Assembly (NCBI RefSeq): GCF_902729435.1
Contig: NZ_CACVCG010000038.1
Location: forward strand, 1-64,000
From: Magnetospirillum sp. UT-4
Lineage (GTDB): Bacteria; Pseudomonadota; Alphaproteobacteria; Rhodospirillales; Magnetospirillaceae
Reading direction: 5' to 3'
DNA length: 64,000 nt
This document shows, piece after piece, positions 41,327-51,550 of this stretch; the stretch's first letter is position 1; each line of letters opens with the position of its first letter. The notes beneath the pieces were generated by a model. The model saw nothing but the letters and a program-made list of their open reading frames with translations. It was not told where the DNA came from and did not search any database. Position numbers and translations under genes: made by a program.

Positions 41327-42526
41327 TCAATCGGTCGGTGCCCTGCGCACCAATCTCCGGAACGCCGCCCAGGCGCCCACGCCGAACAGCAGCACCAGGG
41401 TCGCCAGCGGCCGGCCCGAGTGGTCGAACAGCACGGCGTGCAGCCAGCCGGCGGCCGAGCCGGCCACCATCTGGATGAAGCCGACCAGGGCCGAGGCGGT
41501 GCCGGCCATCCCGGGGTGCGGCGCGATGGCGCCGGCGGTGGCGTTGGGCAGCACCAAAGCGGCCGAGAAGAAGAACCCCATCAGCGGCAGCAGCACCGCG
41601 GGCATCGCCGACACCCCGCCCCAGGCCAGCCCCGCCGCCAGCGCCCCGAAGCCGGCGCAGCCCAGGGTGCCGAGGGCGATGGCGCGATCCAGGCCGAGGC
41701 GGTGGGTCCATCTTCCCGCCACGAAGGCGCCGGCCACATAGCCGGCGATCACCACCGCGAAGCCGAGGCCGAACAGCGCCGGCGGCAGGCCCAGCACGTC
41801 GATGATCACGAAGGACGAGGCCGAAATGAAGGTGAACATGCCGGCGAAGCCCAGCGCCACCGTCAGCACGTAGCCCAGCACCCTTCGGTCCGCCAGCAGC
41901 CGGCGGTAATTGCCCAGCATGGCGGCGGGCGACAGCGCCTGGCGGTCCTTGTGGGCATTGGTCTCGTCCAGCAGGCGCCAGACCGCCACCAGCAGGCCCA
42001 GCCCGAACAGCGCCAGCACCACGAAATTGGCGCGCCAGCCGAACAGCGAATGCAGCCAGCCGCCGGCGATGGGGGCGGCGAAGGGGGCCAGGGCCATGGC
42101 CGAGGCCATGTAGGACAGCACCCGGGCCGCCTGCTCGCGGGGATAGACGTCGCGCACCACGGCGCGGCCCACCACCGGCCCGCAGCAGGCCCCCAGCGCC
42201 TGCAGGAAGCGGGCGGCGATCAGCTGCTCGATGCTGCCGGCCAGGATGCAGGCGGCGCTGCCGGCCAGATAGACCACCACCCCGCCCAGGATCACCGGGC
42301 GCCGTCCGAACCGGTCCGACAGCGGCCCATAGGCCAGCATGGCGACGGCGAAGCCGGCCAGGAACACCGACAGGGTCAGCTGGACCATTTCGATTCCGGT
42401 ATGGAAGTCGCGGGCCATGTCGGGCAGCGAGGCCAGGTACAGGTCGGTGGAGACCGGCCCGAACGCCACCAGGGCGGTGAGCAGGGCGGTGACGGCGAAC
42501 GAGGTGGGGGCGGGGCGGGCGGTCAC
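41327..42526 (-). CDS. Bcr/CflA family drug-resistance MFS transporter
   Basis: A 399-residue, 12-helix major facilitator. The start PVSTDLYLASLPDMARDF and the loop motif YGPLSDRFGRRPVILGG after helix 2 mark the Bcr/CflA subfamily, which exports drugs such as bicyclomycin. The GTG at 42526 overlaps the ygjP-like stop by four bases (GTGA), supporting that start and coupling. It is the last gene of the hem/mic60 operon and need not relate to haem. Confidence 0.9.
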   Translation of the reverse strand: MTARPAPTSFAVTALLTALVAFGPVSTDLYLASLPDMARDFHTGIEMVQLTLSVFLAGFAVAMLAYGPLSDRFGRRPVILGGVVVYLAGSAACILAGSIEQLIAARFLQALGACCGPVVGRAVVRDVYPREQAARVLSYMASAMALAPFAAPIAGGWLHSLFGWRANFVVLALFGLGLLVAVWRLLDETNAHKDRQALSPAAMLGNYRRLLADRRVLGYVLTVALGFAGMFTFISASSFVIIDVLGLPPALFGLGFAVVIAGYVAGAFVAGRWTHRLGLDRAIALGTLGCAGFGALAAGLAWGGVSAMPAVLLPLMGFFFSAALVLPNATAGAIAPHPGMAGTASALVGFIQMVAGSAAGWLHAVLFDHSGRPLATLVLLFGVGAWAAFRRLVRRAPTD

Positions 42527-43239
42527 GGGCTGGCCCCCACCCGGTGCAGGGCCGGGCCGTGGGCCTTCAGCCAGCGTTTGGCCGGGCCGGGATCGCCGAC
42601 CAGGGTATCGACCACCCGCCAGAAGGCGGGGGAATGGTTGAGCTCGGCCAGATGCGCCACCTCGTGGCCGACCACATAGGTGAGCACCCAGTCGGGGGCC
42701 ATCACCAGCCGCCACGAGAAGGCGAGGTCGCCGCGGGCCGAGCAGCTGCCCCAGCGCGAGCGGGTATCCTTCACCGACACCCGGCCCGGAGTCCTGCCGA
42801 TGCGGGCGGCGAGGTCGTGGGCCTGTGGCACCATCAGCCGGCGCGCCTCGGCCTTCAGGAAGTCGGTGACGCGGCGGGGCAGGTGTTCCGGCCGGCCGCA
42901 GACGTTGAGGACTCCGTCCTCGACCCAGACGCCGCGGCGCAGGCCGGGTTGGTGGCGCACCAGATGGGGCCGGCCCAGCAGCGGCACCTGGGCGCCGTCG
43001 GCCAGCGGCAGCGCTCGGGGCAGGCGGGCCAGCCGCTCGGCCAGCCAGACCCGGTGCTGCGACAGGAAGCGGCGGGCCTCGGCCGGCGCGATGCGGGGCG
43101 GCAGCACCAGCACGGCGCCGTTGGCCGGATCGACCTTGAGCGCCATCCGCCGCGCCCGCGCAGAGCGGCGCAGGGTCACGGCGACCACCCGCCCCCCCAG
43201 GTCGATGTCCACCTGGTCGATCTCCAGGCCGGCGGTCAC
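42523..43239 (-). CDS. YgjP-like (DUF45) metallopeptidase-fold protein
   Basis: A 238-residue protein of the SprT/YgjP group. HExxH is present in VVGHEVAHLAELNHSPAFW, and the family motif DTRSRWGSCSARGDLAFSWRL precedes it. A zinc metallopeptidase activity is predicted but not established for the family. The GTG at 43239 overlaps the hemY stop (GTGA), and the 3' end overlaps bcr the same way. Confidence 0.9.
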   Translation of the reverse strand: MTAGLEIDQVDIDLGGRVVAVTLRRSARARRMALKVDPANGAVLVLPPRIAPAEARRFLSQHRVWLAERLARLPRALPLADGAQVPLLGRPHLVRHQPGLRRGVWVEDGVLNVCGRPEHLPRRVTDFLKAEARRLMVPQAHDLAARIGRTPGRVSVKDTRSRWGSCSARGDLAFSWRLVMAPDWVLTYVVGHEVAHLAELNHSPAFWRVVDTLVGDPGPAKRWLKAHGPALHRVGASP

Positions 43240-44549
43240 GCCGGCGGCAGCGCCAGCAGCGGCTGGCGCCAGTCCAGGCTGTCGAGGGCGTGGCAGTGCG
43301 GGCAGCTCACCGCCCAGCCGTCGGTGCCCTTGCCGCAGGCCGAGCACAGCCAGGCCGGCTCGGGCGGGGCGCCGGCGACATGGCCCAGCCAGGCCTGCGC
43401 GGCGGCCTCGTCGCGGCCCTCCTCGCGTTCCAGCCGGGCCAGCAGCACATAGGTTCCGGCGGTGGGCCGCTTCTCCACCGCCAGGGCCAGATGGGTGCGG
43501 GCCTGGCCCCACAGCCTGGCGGCCAGGGCGGCCTCGGCCAGGGCGACGTGGCCATCGACGGCGTCCGGGTTGGCCTTGACCAGCCGGTCGATGCGCTTGA
43601 CCCGCTGCAGCGGCGTCTCGGCCGGGGCCAGTGCCACCATGGCCTCGACCAGGGCCGGGTGGGGGGCGGCCTGCCAGGTGGTGATGATGGCCTGGGCCGC
43701 CTTGCGCTCCTTGCCGGCGCGGTGGAGCAGGCGGGCGGCGCGCACCGCCGCCGCCACCAGCATGGGATCGGCCTGGTGGGCCTTGACGGCGGCGGCCAGC
43801 GCCTCGTCGGCGCGGCCCTCGGCCTCGGCCAGCACCGAGCGCTCGTGCAGGGCCAGCGCCCGGTAGTGCAGCAGGTCGGCGCCCGACAGGCAATCGCGCT
43901 TCTTGGCCTCGTCCAGGGTAGCCTCGGCCTCGGCCCACTGGCCGGCGCGGGCCTGCAGCTGAAACAGGGTGGCGGCCAGCCCGTCGGCGGGCTGCCCCAG
44001 CGCCCAGGCGCGGCGGGCGAAATCCAGCGCCTGGTCGCGGTCGCCGCGCTTCAGCGCCAGCTCCATCGACCCCTTGAGGCCGAGGAAGGCGGTCTCCTGC
44101 CGCGCCGTCATCGCCCCGAAGCGTCGTTCCGCTTCCGCAACATCGCCGGACAACTCGGCCGCCTGGGCCGCCAGCAGACCGGTGAGGGACTGGTCGGCGA
44201 GCAGCCGGTCGGCCCGGTGGGACAGCTTGCGCGCCGCCTTGCGATCTCCGGCGGCGACCGCCGCCAGGCCATCGGACAGGGCCCGATAGCCGTCGCGGGT
44301 GCGCCGGCCGCGCCGCGCCGCCAGCAGCCGGCCGGGCGCCGCCAGGACCGCCCGCACCGCCTTAAGCACGCCGGCCACCGCCAGCACGGCGGCCAGGATG
44401 GCGGCGATCAGCACGGGGACGCTGGTATCCACCCGCCAGCCCAGCCAGTGGATGGTCACCGCGCCGGGCCGGTCCGCCAGCCACACGGCGGCGGCGACCA
44501 GGACGGCGAGGACGAGGACGAAGCCCAGCAGGCGGCGGACCGGTCTCAT
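43236..44549 (-). CDS. hemY: HemY-like TPR membrane protein
   Basis: A 437-residue protein with two N-terminal membrane helices (about residues 8-25 and 40-60) and a long TPR domain, as in the HemY_N family. Despite the name, its part in haem synthesis is undefined. Alphaproteobacterial homologues are encoded beside mic60. The C-terminus carries an extra zinc-ribbon-like segment, CSACGKGTDGWAVSCPHC. The start overlaps the mic60 stop by four bases (ATGA). Confidence 0.9.
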   Translation of the reverse strand: MRPVRRLLGFVLVLAVLVAAAVWLADRPGAVTIHWLGWRVDTSVPVLIAAILAAVLAVAGVLKAVRAVLAAPGRLLAARRGRRTRDGYRALSDGLAAVAAGDRKAARKLSHRADRLLADQSLTGLLAAQAAELSGDVAEAERRFGAMTARQETAFLGLKGSMELALKRGDRDQALDFARRAWALGQPADGLAATLFQLQARAGQWAEAEATLDEAKKRDCLSGADLLHYRALALHERSVLAEAEGRADEALAAAVKAHQADPMLVAAAVRAARLLHRAGKERKAAQAIITTWQAAPHPALVEAMVALAPAETPLQRVKRIDRLVKANPDAVDGHVALAEAALAARLWGQARTHLALAVEKRPTAGTYVLLARLEREEGRDEAAAQAWLGHVAGAPPEPAWLCSACGKGTDGWAVSCPHCHALDSLDWRQPLLALPPA

Positions 44550-45616
44550 TGCCGCGCACCCACCTGGGCCACCACATGGGCGGCCAGTTCCGAGACCGCC
44601 CGGTCGGCGGCGATGCGGGCGCGGGCGTCGGCAGCCCAGGGCGCGGCCATCTCGGCGGCGGCGCCGTCCAGCCCCTCCACCTCGGCGGCGGCGCCGGCCA
44701 GATCGCCCTCGGCCAGGCGCGCCTCGGCGCGGGCGACCACCGCCGCCGGGCTGGCGCCGGCGGCGGCGCCGTCCTCGCGGCGGATGGTGACCAGGCTGGC
44801 CAGCCGGTCCAGGGTCTGGCGCACCCAGCCGGCATCGGCGGGCAGCACCTCGGCGCGCACCAGCGCGGCGGCCATGGCGTGGAAGCGGGTCTGCAGCGTC
44901 GCCGCGGTGGGAATGCCGGCGGCGGCGCGCTCCTTCAGGATTTCGGCGGCGGCGGCGATCTCGGCATCCTGGCCGGCCAGCGCCTTCAGGGCGCGCAGCT
45001 CGGCATCATAGGGCAGCGCCTTGGCCAGCGCCTCGCGCAGCTGCCCGACCGCCAGCAGCAGGGCGGCGGCCGACGAACGCCGCGCCTGCAGGTCGCGCAT
45101 CTCGGCCTCGACCTTCTCGACCCGGTCGGTCAGCCGCAGCACCATTGCGGCGTCGGCGGTAACGCGCTTCAGCTCGGCCAGCTGGGTGGCCAGGGCCTCG
45201 ACCTCGCCGGCCAGGCGGACGGGGACCGGCGGCTGCGCCGCCAGCGCCTGCACCGCCTGCTCGGTGGCGGCCAGGCGGGTCTCCAGCGACCCGGACTCGG
45301 CGGGGGAAGCGCCGGCCAGACGCGCCTCCAGCCGGCGCAGATCGTCTCGTGTGGCGGCCAGCTCGGCCTTGACCTGGTCGAGGGCCGCAACCGGCGCGGC
45401 GACCGGGGCCGCCCCGGGCCGGGCGGACCCGTCGGCCGGCACCAGATGCTTCCATTGCGGCCACGTAACGGCACCCAGCCCAAGCCCGGCGGCCACCAGC
45501 ACGGCCAGCCCGACCGCGCCCCAGGGCGTCTTGCGGGTCCGCGGGACCGGGGTTACGGCGGCGTCCTCGGGCTTGGTCTCGGGGGGGGCCGCTTCCGGCT
45601 TGTCGGTGTCGCTCAT
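44546..45616 (-). CDS. Mitofilin-family protein (alphaproteobacterial Mic60)
   Basis: A 356-residue protein with a charged N-terminus, one membrane helix (about residues 31-50), a long coiled-coil (about 85-190, e.g. LAATRDDLRRLEARL) and a C-terminal mitofilin-like helical domain. Mic60 is the mitochondrial crista-junction protein. Bacterial homologues occur only in alphaproteobacteria, lie between hemD and hemY as here, and support envelope invaginations (intracytoplasmic membranes). I chose the ATG at 45616. A TTG at 45622 is not needed. Confidence 0.85.
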   Translation of the reverse strand: MSDTDKPEAAPPETKPEDAAVTPVPRTRKTPWGAVGLAVLVAAGLGLGAVTWPQWKHLVPADGSARPGAAPVAAPVAALDQVKAELAATRDDLRRLEARLAGASPAESGSLETRLAATEQAVQALAAQPPVPVRLAGEVEALATQLAELKRVTADAAMVLRLTDRVEKVEAEMRDLQARRSSAAALLLAVGQLREALAKALPYDAELRALKALAGQDAEIAAAAEILKERAAAGIPTAATLQTRFHAMAAALVRAEVLPADAGWVRQTLDRLASLVTIRREDGAAAGASPAAVVARAEARLAEGDLAGAAAEVEGLDGAAAEMAAPWAADARARIAADRAVSELAAHVVAQVGARQ

Positions 45617-45625
45617 GGGCAAGTC

Positions 45626-46357
45626 CTAGGCAGGACGGCCGCGCGGGCCGCAATCTTCGTCGATGGCCGCCAGCATGGCGGCCTGGGTCGGAGCGGCGGC
45701 CACCCGCACGGCCGCCCAGGGAAGCGCCGCCAGCGCTTCCGCCACCGCCGGGCTCAGGGCATAGGCGCGGATGCGCCCGGCATGTCCGGACAGCTCCGCC
45801 CGGGCGACAAGGGTAGCAAAGGTGGCGGCGGTGCGGGGAGAGAAAAACAGCGCCAGGTCGATCTCTCCGGCGGCCAGGGCGGCGGCCAGGGTCGGCGAGA
45901 CCGCCTCGGCGGTGCGCGCCTCGTAAAGCACCAGGCGGCGGACGGCGAAGCCCGACCCGCTTAGCCGGCCCGAAAGGTCGCCGGCGGTGACGCTGCCGGC
46001 GGCATGCAGGAAGGGGCCGGCGGCGGGATCGCAGCGGGCGGCGACCAGGGCGGCCAGGGTCTCGACGTCGCCGCCGGCGCTTTCCACCCGGGCATAGCCC
46101 AGATCGCGGGCGGCCCGGGCGCTGGCATCGCCCACCGCCCACACCGGCAGGGCGCGGTCGGGGCAGGATTGCGCCAGGGCGCGGATACCGTTGGCCGAGG
46201 TCACCAGGATGCCCTGCGCCCCGTCCACCTCCACCACGGCGCCGGCAATGGGAACGATGTCCAGCAGCGGCTCGGTCACCACCGCATGCCCGCGCGTCTC
46301 CAGCTCCCGCGCCACCTCCTGGGCATCCTCGCGCGGGCGGGTGACGAGGACGCGCAT
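45626..46357 (-). CDS. hemD: Uroporphyrinogen-III synthase
   Basis: A 243-residue enzyme that cyclises hydroxymethylbilane to uroporphyrinogen III, precursor of haem, sirohaem and cobalamin. It starts MRVLVTRPREDAQEVARELE and has VDGAQGILVTSANGIRAL, the weakly conserved but typical pattern. It lies 6 bases downstream of hemC and 9 bases upstream of mic60. Confidence 0.92.
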   Translation of the reverse strand: MRVLVTRPREDAQEVARELETRGHAVVTEPLLDIVPIAGAVVEVDGAQGILVTSANGIRALAQSCPDRALPVWAVGDASARAARDLGYARVESAGGDVETLAALVAARCDPAAGPFLHAAGSVTAGDLSGRLSGSGFAVRRLVLYEARTAEAVSPTLAAALAAGEIDLALFFSPRTAATFATLVARAELSGHAGRIRAYALSPAVAEALAALPWAAVRVAAAPTQAAMLAAIDEDCGPRGRPA

Positions 46358-46363
46358 GGGCGT

Positions 46364-48411
<2,048 letters not shown>

Positions 48412-48415
48412 GGCC

Positions 48416-48676
48416 ATGCTCTATCCCTGGCTGATCGCCCAGGTGCCGCCCATGCCCGAGGACTGGACCCAGGCCTTCGAGGAGGCCATGGCCGAACTGG
48501 CCCGCCTGCACCTGCCGCCGAAATTCCGCGTCACCGCGGTGTTCGAGGCGCTGGGCACGCTGCGCTTCGAATGGAAGAATGCCGGCGAGGCCGAGACCGA
48601 CATCAAGCGCATCGCGCTGCGACTGGCGGCCCGCACCGATTCCTGGGGCATCGACCCCACCGATGTGAGCTTCTAG
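48416..48676 (+). CDS. Small uncharacterised protein
   Basis: An 86-residue protein starting MLYPWLIAQVPPMPEDWTQAFEEAM. It looks soluble and alpha/beta, with no cysteine or catalytic motif that I recognise. It starts 4 bases after tsaD and ends 10 bases before the alcohol dehydrogenase, so it is firmly inside an operon. In many alphaproteobacteria other genes (gpsA, a YciI-like gene) follow tsaD, so this insertion is less usual. Confidence 0.65.
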   Translation: MLYPWLIAQVPPMPEDWTQAFEEAMAELARLHLPPKFRVTAVFEALGTLRFEWKNAGEAETDIKRIALRLAARTDSWGIDPTDVSF

Positions 48677-48686
48677 GAGATCTTTC

Positions 48687-49844
48687 ATGGACAATTTCGT
48701 CTTCCACAACCCGGTGAAGCTGCTGTTCGGCAAGGGCCAGATCGCCGCCCTGGGGCGCGAGATTTCTTCGGGCGCCCGGGTGCTGCTGGCTTACGGCGGC
48801 GGTTCGATCAAGGCCAACGGGGTGCATGGACAGGTGGTGGCGGCGCTGCGGGCGGCCGGCCATCCCTTCGTCGAGTTCGGCGGCATCGAGCCCAATCCCC
48901 GCTACGAGACGCTGATGCGGGCGGTGGCGCTGGCCCGCGCCGAGAAGTTGGATTTCGTGCTGGCGGTGGGCGGCGGCTCGGTGGCCGATGGCTGCAAGTT
49001 CATCGCCGCCGCCATTCCCTTCGCGGGTGAGCCGTGGGACATCCTGGCCCGCCACGCCAAGGTCGAGGCCGCCGCCGGGCTGGGGGTGGTGCTGACCCTG
49101 CCGGCCACCGGGTCCGAGATGAACGCCTACGCCGTCATCAGCCGCGAGGCGACGCGGGAGAAGCTGGCCTTCGGCTCGCCGCTGGTGACGCCGAAATTCT
49201 CGGTGCTCGACCCCGAAACCACCTTTTCGCTGCCCGCCCGCCAGCTCGGCAACGGCATCGTCGATGCCTTCGTCCACGTGCTCGAGCAGTATCTGACGGT
49301 GACCGGCGCCTCGCCGCTCAACGACCGCCTGGCCGAGGCGGTGATGACCACCCTGGTCGAGGTGGCGCCCCGGGCCATGGCGGTTCCCCCCGATTACGCC
49401 GCCCGCGCCGATTTGATGTGGTGTGCCACCATGGCGCTGAACGGGCTGATCGGCCAGGGCGTGCCGCAGGACTGGGCCACCCATTACATCGGCCACGAGC
49501 TGACGGCGCTGACCGGCATCGACCACGCCCGCACCCTGGCGGCGGTGTGGCCGGGGGTGGTGGCGGTGCGGCGCCAGGCCAAACGGGCCAAGCTGCTGCA
49601 GTTCGCGGCGCGGGTGTGGGGCCTGAGCGAGGCTGACGAGGAAACCCGCATCGACCAGGCCATCGCCCGCACCCGCGCCTTCTTCGACTCGGTGGGGGTG
49701 CCCACCGGCCTGGCCGCCTATGGCGTCGCCGCCGACATCCCCGAGATCATCGCCGGCCGGCTGGAGGCGCGCGGCGCCCTGCCGCTGGGCGAGGATGGCG
49801 GCGTCGATGCCGCCATGGTCCGGCGCATCCTGGACGCGGCCTGA
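48687..49844 (+). CDS. Iron-containing alcohol dehydrogenase (YqhD/BDH-like)
   Basis: A 385-residue group III alcohol dehydrogenase. It starts MDNFVFHNPVKLLFGKGQI, like YqhD and butanol dehydrogenases, which reduce aldehydes with NAD(P)H. GGGSVADGCKFIAAA is the nucleotide-binding loop. Metal ligands are expected in NGIVDAFVHVLEQYL and HELTALTGIDHARTLA. Substrate not predictable. The stop overlaps the cobU start (CTGATG), yet no link to cobalamin is evident, so the coupling may be only positional. Confidence 0.92.
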   Translation: MDNFVFHNPVKLLFGKGQIAALGREISSGARVLLAYGGGSIKANGVHGQVVAALRAAGHPFVEFGGIEPNPRYETLMRAVALARAEKLDFVLAVGGGSVADGCKFIAAAIPFAGEPWDILARHAKVEAAAGLGVVLTLPATGSEMNAYAVISREATREKLAFGSPLVTPKFSVLDPETTFSLPARQLGNGIVDAFVHVLEQYLTVTGASPLNDRLAEAVMTTLVEVAPRAMAVPPDYAARADLMWCATMALNGLIGQGVPQDWATHYIGHELTALTGIDHARTLAAVWPGVVAVRRQAKRAKLLQFAARVWGLSEADEETRIDQAIARTRAFFDSVGVPTGLAAYGVAADIPEIIAGRLEARGALPLGEDGGVDAAMVRRILDAA

Positions 49845-50356
49845 TGGCCCTCTCGACCCTGGTCCTGGGCGGTGCCCGCTCGGGCAAGAGCGCCCATGCC
49901 GAGGGGCTGCTGGCCGGCGGCCCCGCCCTCTACCTCGCCACCGGCCAGGCCTTCGACGACGAGATGGCGGCGCGCATCGGCGACCATCGCCGCCGCCGCG
50001 GCCCCGACTGGACCACCGTCGAGGAACCGCTGGAGCTGGCCGAAGCCCTCGACCGCCACCTGGATCCCCGGCGGCCGGTGCTGGTGGACTGCCTGACCCT
50101 GTGGATCAGCAACCTGATGCATGCCGGCCGCGACGTCGCCGCCGAAACCGAGAAGCTGGCCGAGGTGGTGGCCGACCCGGCCGGACCGGTGGTGCTGGTC
50201 TCCAACGAGGTCGGCCTCGGGCTGGTGCCGGACAATGCCCTGGGCCGCGCCTTCCGCGACCACCAGGGCCGGGTCAACCAGCGCATGGCCCAGGCCTGCC
50301 GCCGCGTGGTATTCGTCGCCGCCGGCCTTCCCCTCATTCTGAAGGACCAATCATGA
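49844..50356 (+). CDS. cobU: Adenosylcobinamide kinase/adenosylcobinamide-phosphate guanylyltransferase
   Basis: A 170-residue enzyme (CobU/CobP) that phosphorylates adenosylcobinamide and then attaches GMP during nucleotide-loop assembly. P-loop: TLVLGGARSGKSAHAE. DCLTLWISNLM and VSNEVGLGLVPDN are the second and third conserved blocks. The stop overlaps the cobW start (ATGA), so cobU-cobW are coupled. Confidence 0.95.
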   Translation: MALSTLVLGGARSGKSAHAEGLLAGGPALYLATGQAFDDEMAARIGDHRRRRGPDWTTVEEPLELAEALDRHLDPRRPVLVDCLTLWISNLMHAGRDVAAETEKLAEVVADPAGPVVLVSNEVGLGLVPDNALGRAFRDHQGRVNQRMAQACRRVVFVAAGLPLILKDQS

Positions 50357-51363
50357 GCCGCCGCAAGATTCCCGCCACCATCGTCACCGGCTTCCTGGGG
50401 GCGGGCAAGACCACCCTGGTGCGCCACCTGCTGGCCGAGAATCGGGGCCGCCGCATCGCCCTGATCGTCAACGAGTTCGGCGATGTCGGGGTGGATGGCG
50501 ACCTGCTGGCCTCGTGCGGGGTGGCGGGCTGCCGCGAGGACGACATCGTCGAGCTGGCCAATGGCTGCCTGTGCTGCACCGTCGCCGACGAGTTCCTGCC
50601 GACCATGCAGAAGCTGGTGGACCGCGCCGATCCGCCTGACCATATCGTTATCGAAACGTCCGGCCTGGCGCTGCCCAAGCCGCTGGTCAAGGCCTTCCAC
50701 TGGCCGGAGATCCGCTCGCGCGTCACCGTCGATGGGGTGGTGGCGGTGGTCGATGCCGGGGCGGTGGCGGCGGGGCGTTTCGCCGACGACCCGGAAGCCA
50801 TGGCGCGGCCCGACCATGACAACCCGCTGGACGAGGTGTTCACCGACCAGCTCGCCTGCGCCGATCTGGTGCTGCTGAACAAGGCCGATCTGGTGGAAGC
50901 CGACGGCTACGCCGCCGCCCTGGCCGAGGTCTCGGGCCGCCTGCGCGCCGGGGTCAAGGTGGTGCGCACCCAGCGCGGCGCCGTCGATCCGCTGGTCGTC
51001 CTGGGCCTCGACGCGGCGGCCGAGGACGATCTGGCCGCCCGGCCCAGCCATCACGACGCCGAGGACGGCCACGACCACGACGATTTCGAAAGCTTCGCCG
51101 TCACCCTGCCGGAAGTGGCCGACGCCGACGCGCTGGAGGCCAGGCTGCTGGCCGCTATCGCCGGCCACGACATCCTGCGCCTGAAGGGCTTCCTGGCGGT
51201 GGAGGGCAAGGCCGCCCGCGCCGTGGTGCAGGCGGTCGGCACCCGCATCGAGCGCTGGTTCGACCGCCCGTGGAAACCGGGCGAGGAACGCCTCAGCCGC
51301 CTGGTGGTGATCGGCGCCCGGGGGCTGGACCGGGCCGCCATCGAGGCCCTTATTGTTCCGTGA
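50353..51363 (+). CDS. cobW: CobW-family G3E GTPase (cobalt chaperone)
   Basis: A 336-residue metallochaperone GTPase. Walker A is VTGFLGAGKTTLVRHLL. The metal-binding CxCC appears as NGCLCCTVADEF. The GTP-specificity motif is NKADL. A His-rich stretch (HHDAEDGHDHDD, about residues 232-243) precedes the C-terminal CobW domain. Position directly before cobN, the cobaltochelatase subunit, suggests delivery of Co2+ to that complex. Confidence 0.95.
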   Translation: MSRRKIPATIVTGFLGAGKTTLVRHLLAENRGRRIALIVNEFGDVGVDGDLLASCGVAGCREDDIVELANGCLCCTVADEFLPTMQKLVDRADPPDHIVIETSGLALPKPLVKAFHWPEIRSRVTVDGVVAVVDAGAVAAGRFADDPEAMARPDHDNPLDEVFTDQLACADLVLLNKADLVEADGYAAALAEVSGRLRAGVKVVRTQRGAVDPLVVLGLDAAAEDDLAARPSHHDAEDGHDHDDFESFAVTLPEVADADALEARLLAAIAGHDILRLKGFLAVEGKAARAVVQAVGTRIERWFDRPWKPGEERLSRLVVIGARGLDRAAIEALIVP

Positions 51364-51398
51364 TCGGCCAGGGCCAGCATGTGTGACCAGCACCCGGC

Positions 51399-51504
51399 AG
51401 CAACACGAATGAACGCAGATCGGCACGGATGGGCACGGACATCGGATCGTCATCCGTGCCCATCCATGGGAGGCGAAGCCGTATCGGCGTCCATCCGTGT
51501 TGCT
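51399..51504. repeat. Palindromic AACACGAATGAACGC-type repeat
   Basis: The left arm (51399-51439, AGCAACACGAATGAACGCAG and on, ending GGATGGGCACGGA) pairs with a right arm beginning TCCGTGCCCATCC (51453) and ending CCATCCGTGTTGCT (51504). It lies in the 187-base cobW-cobN gap. A related arm opens the window (1-69). No cobalamin riboswitch is recognisable in the gap. Confidence 0.7.
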
Positions 51505-51550
51505 ATTGGGCATTGGCCGCTCACCAAAACTCTCGGGAAGCGCTGATTCC

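Noticed and set aside
51364-51550. Cobalamin riboswitch upstream of cobN
   Set aside because: I looked for the B12-box consensus and the expected multi-stem architecture; only the dispersed palindromic repeat is visible. A covariance search would settle it.
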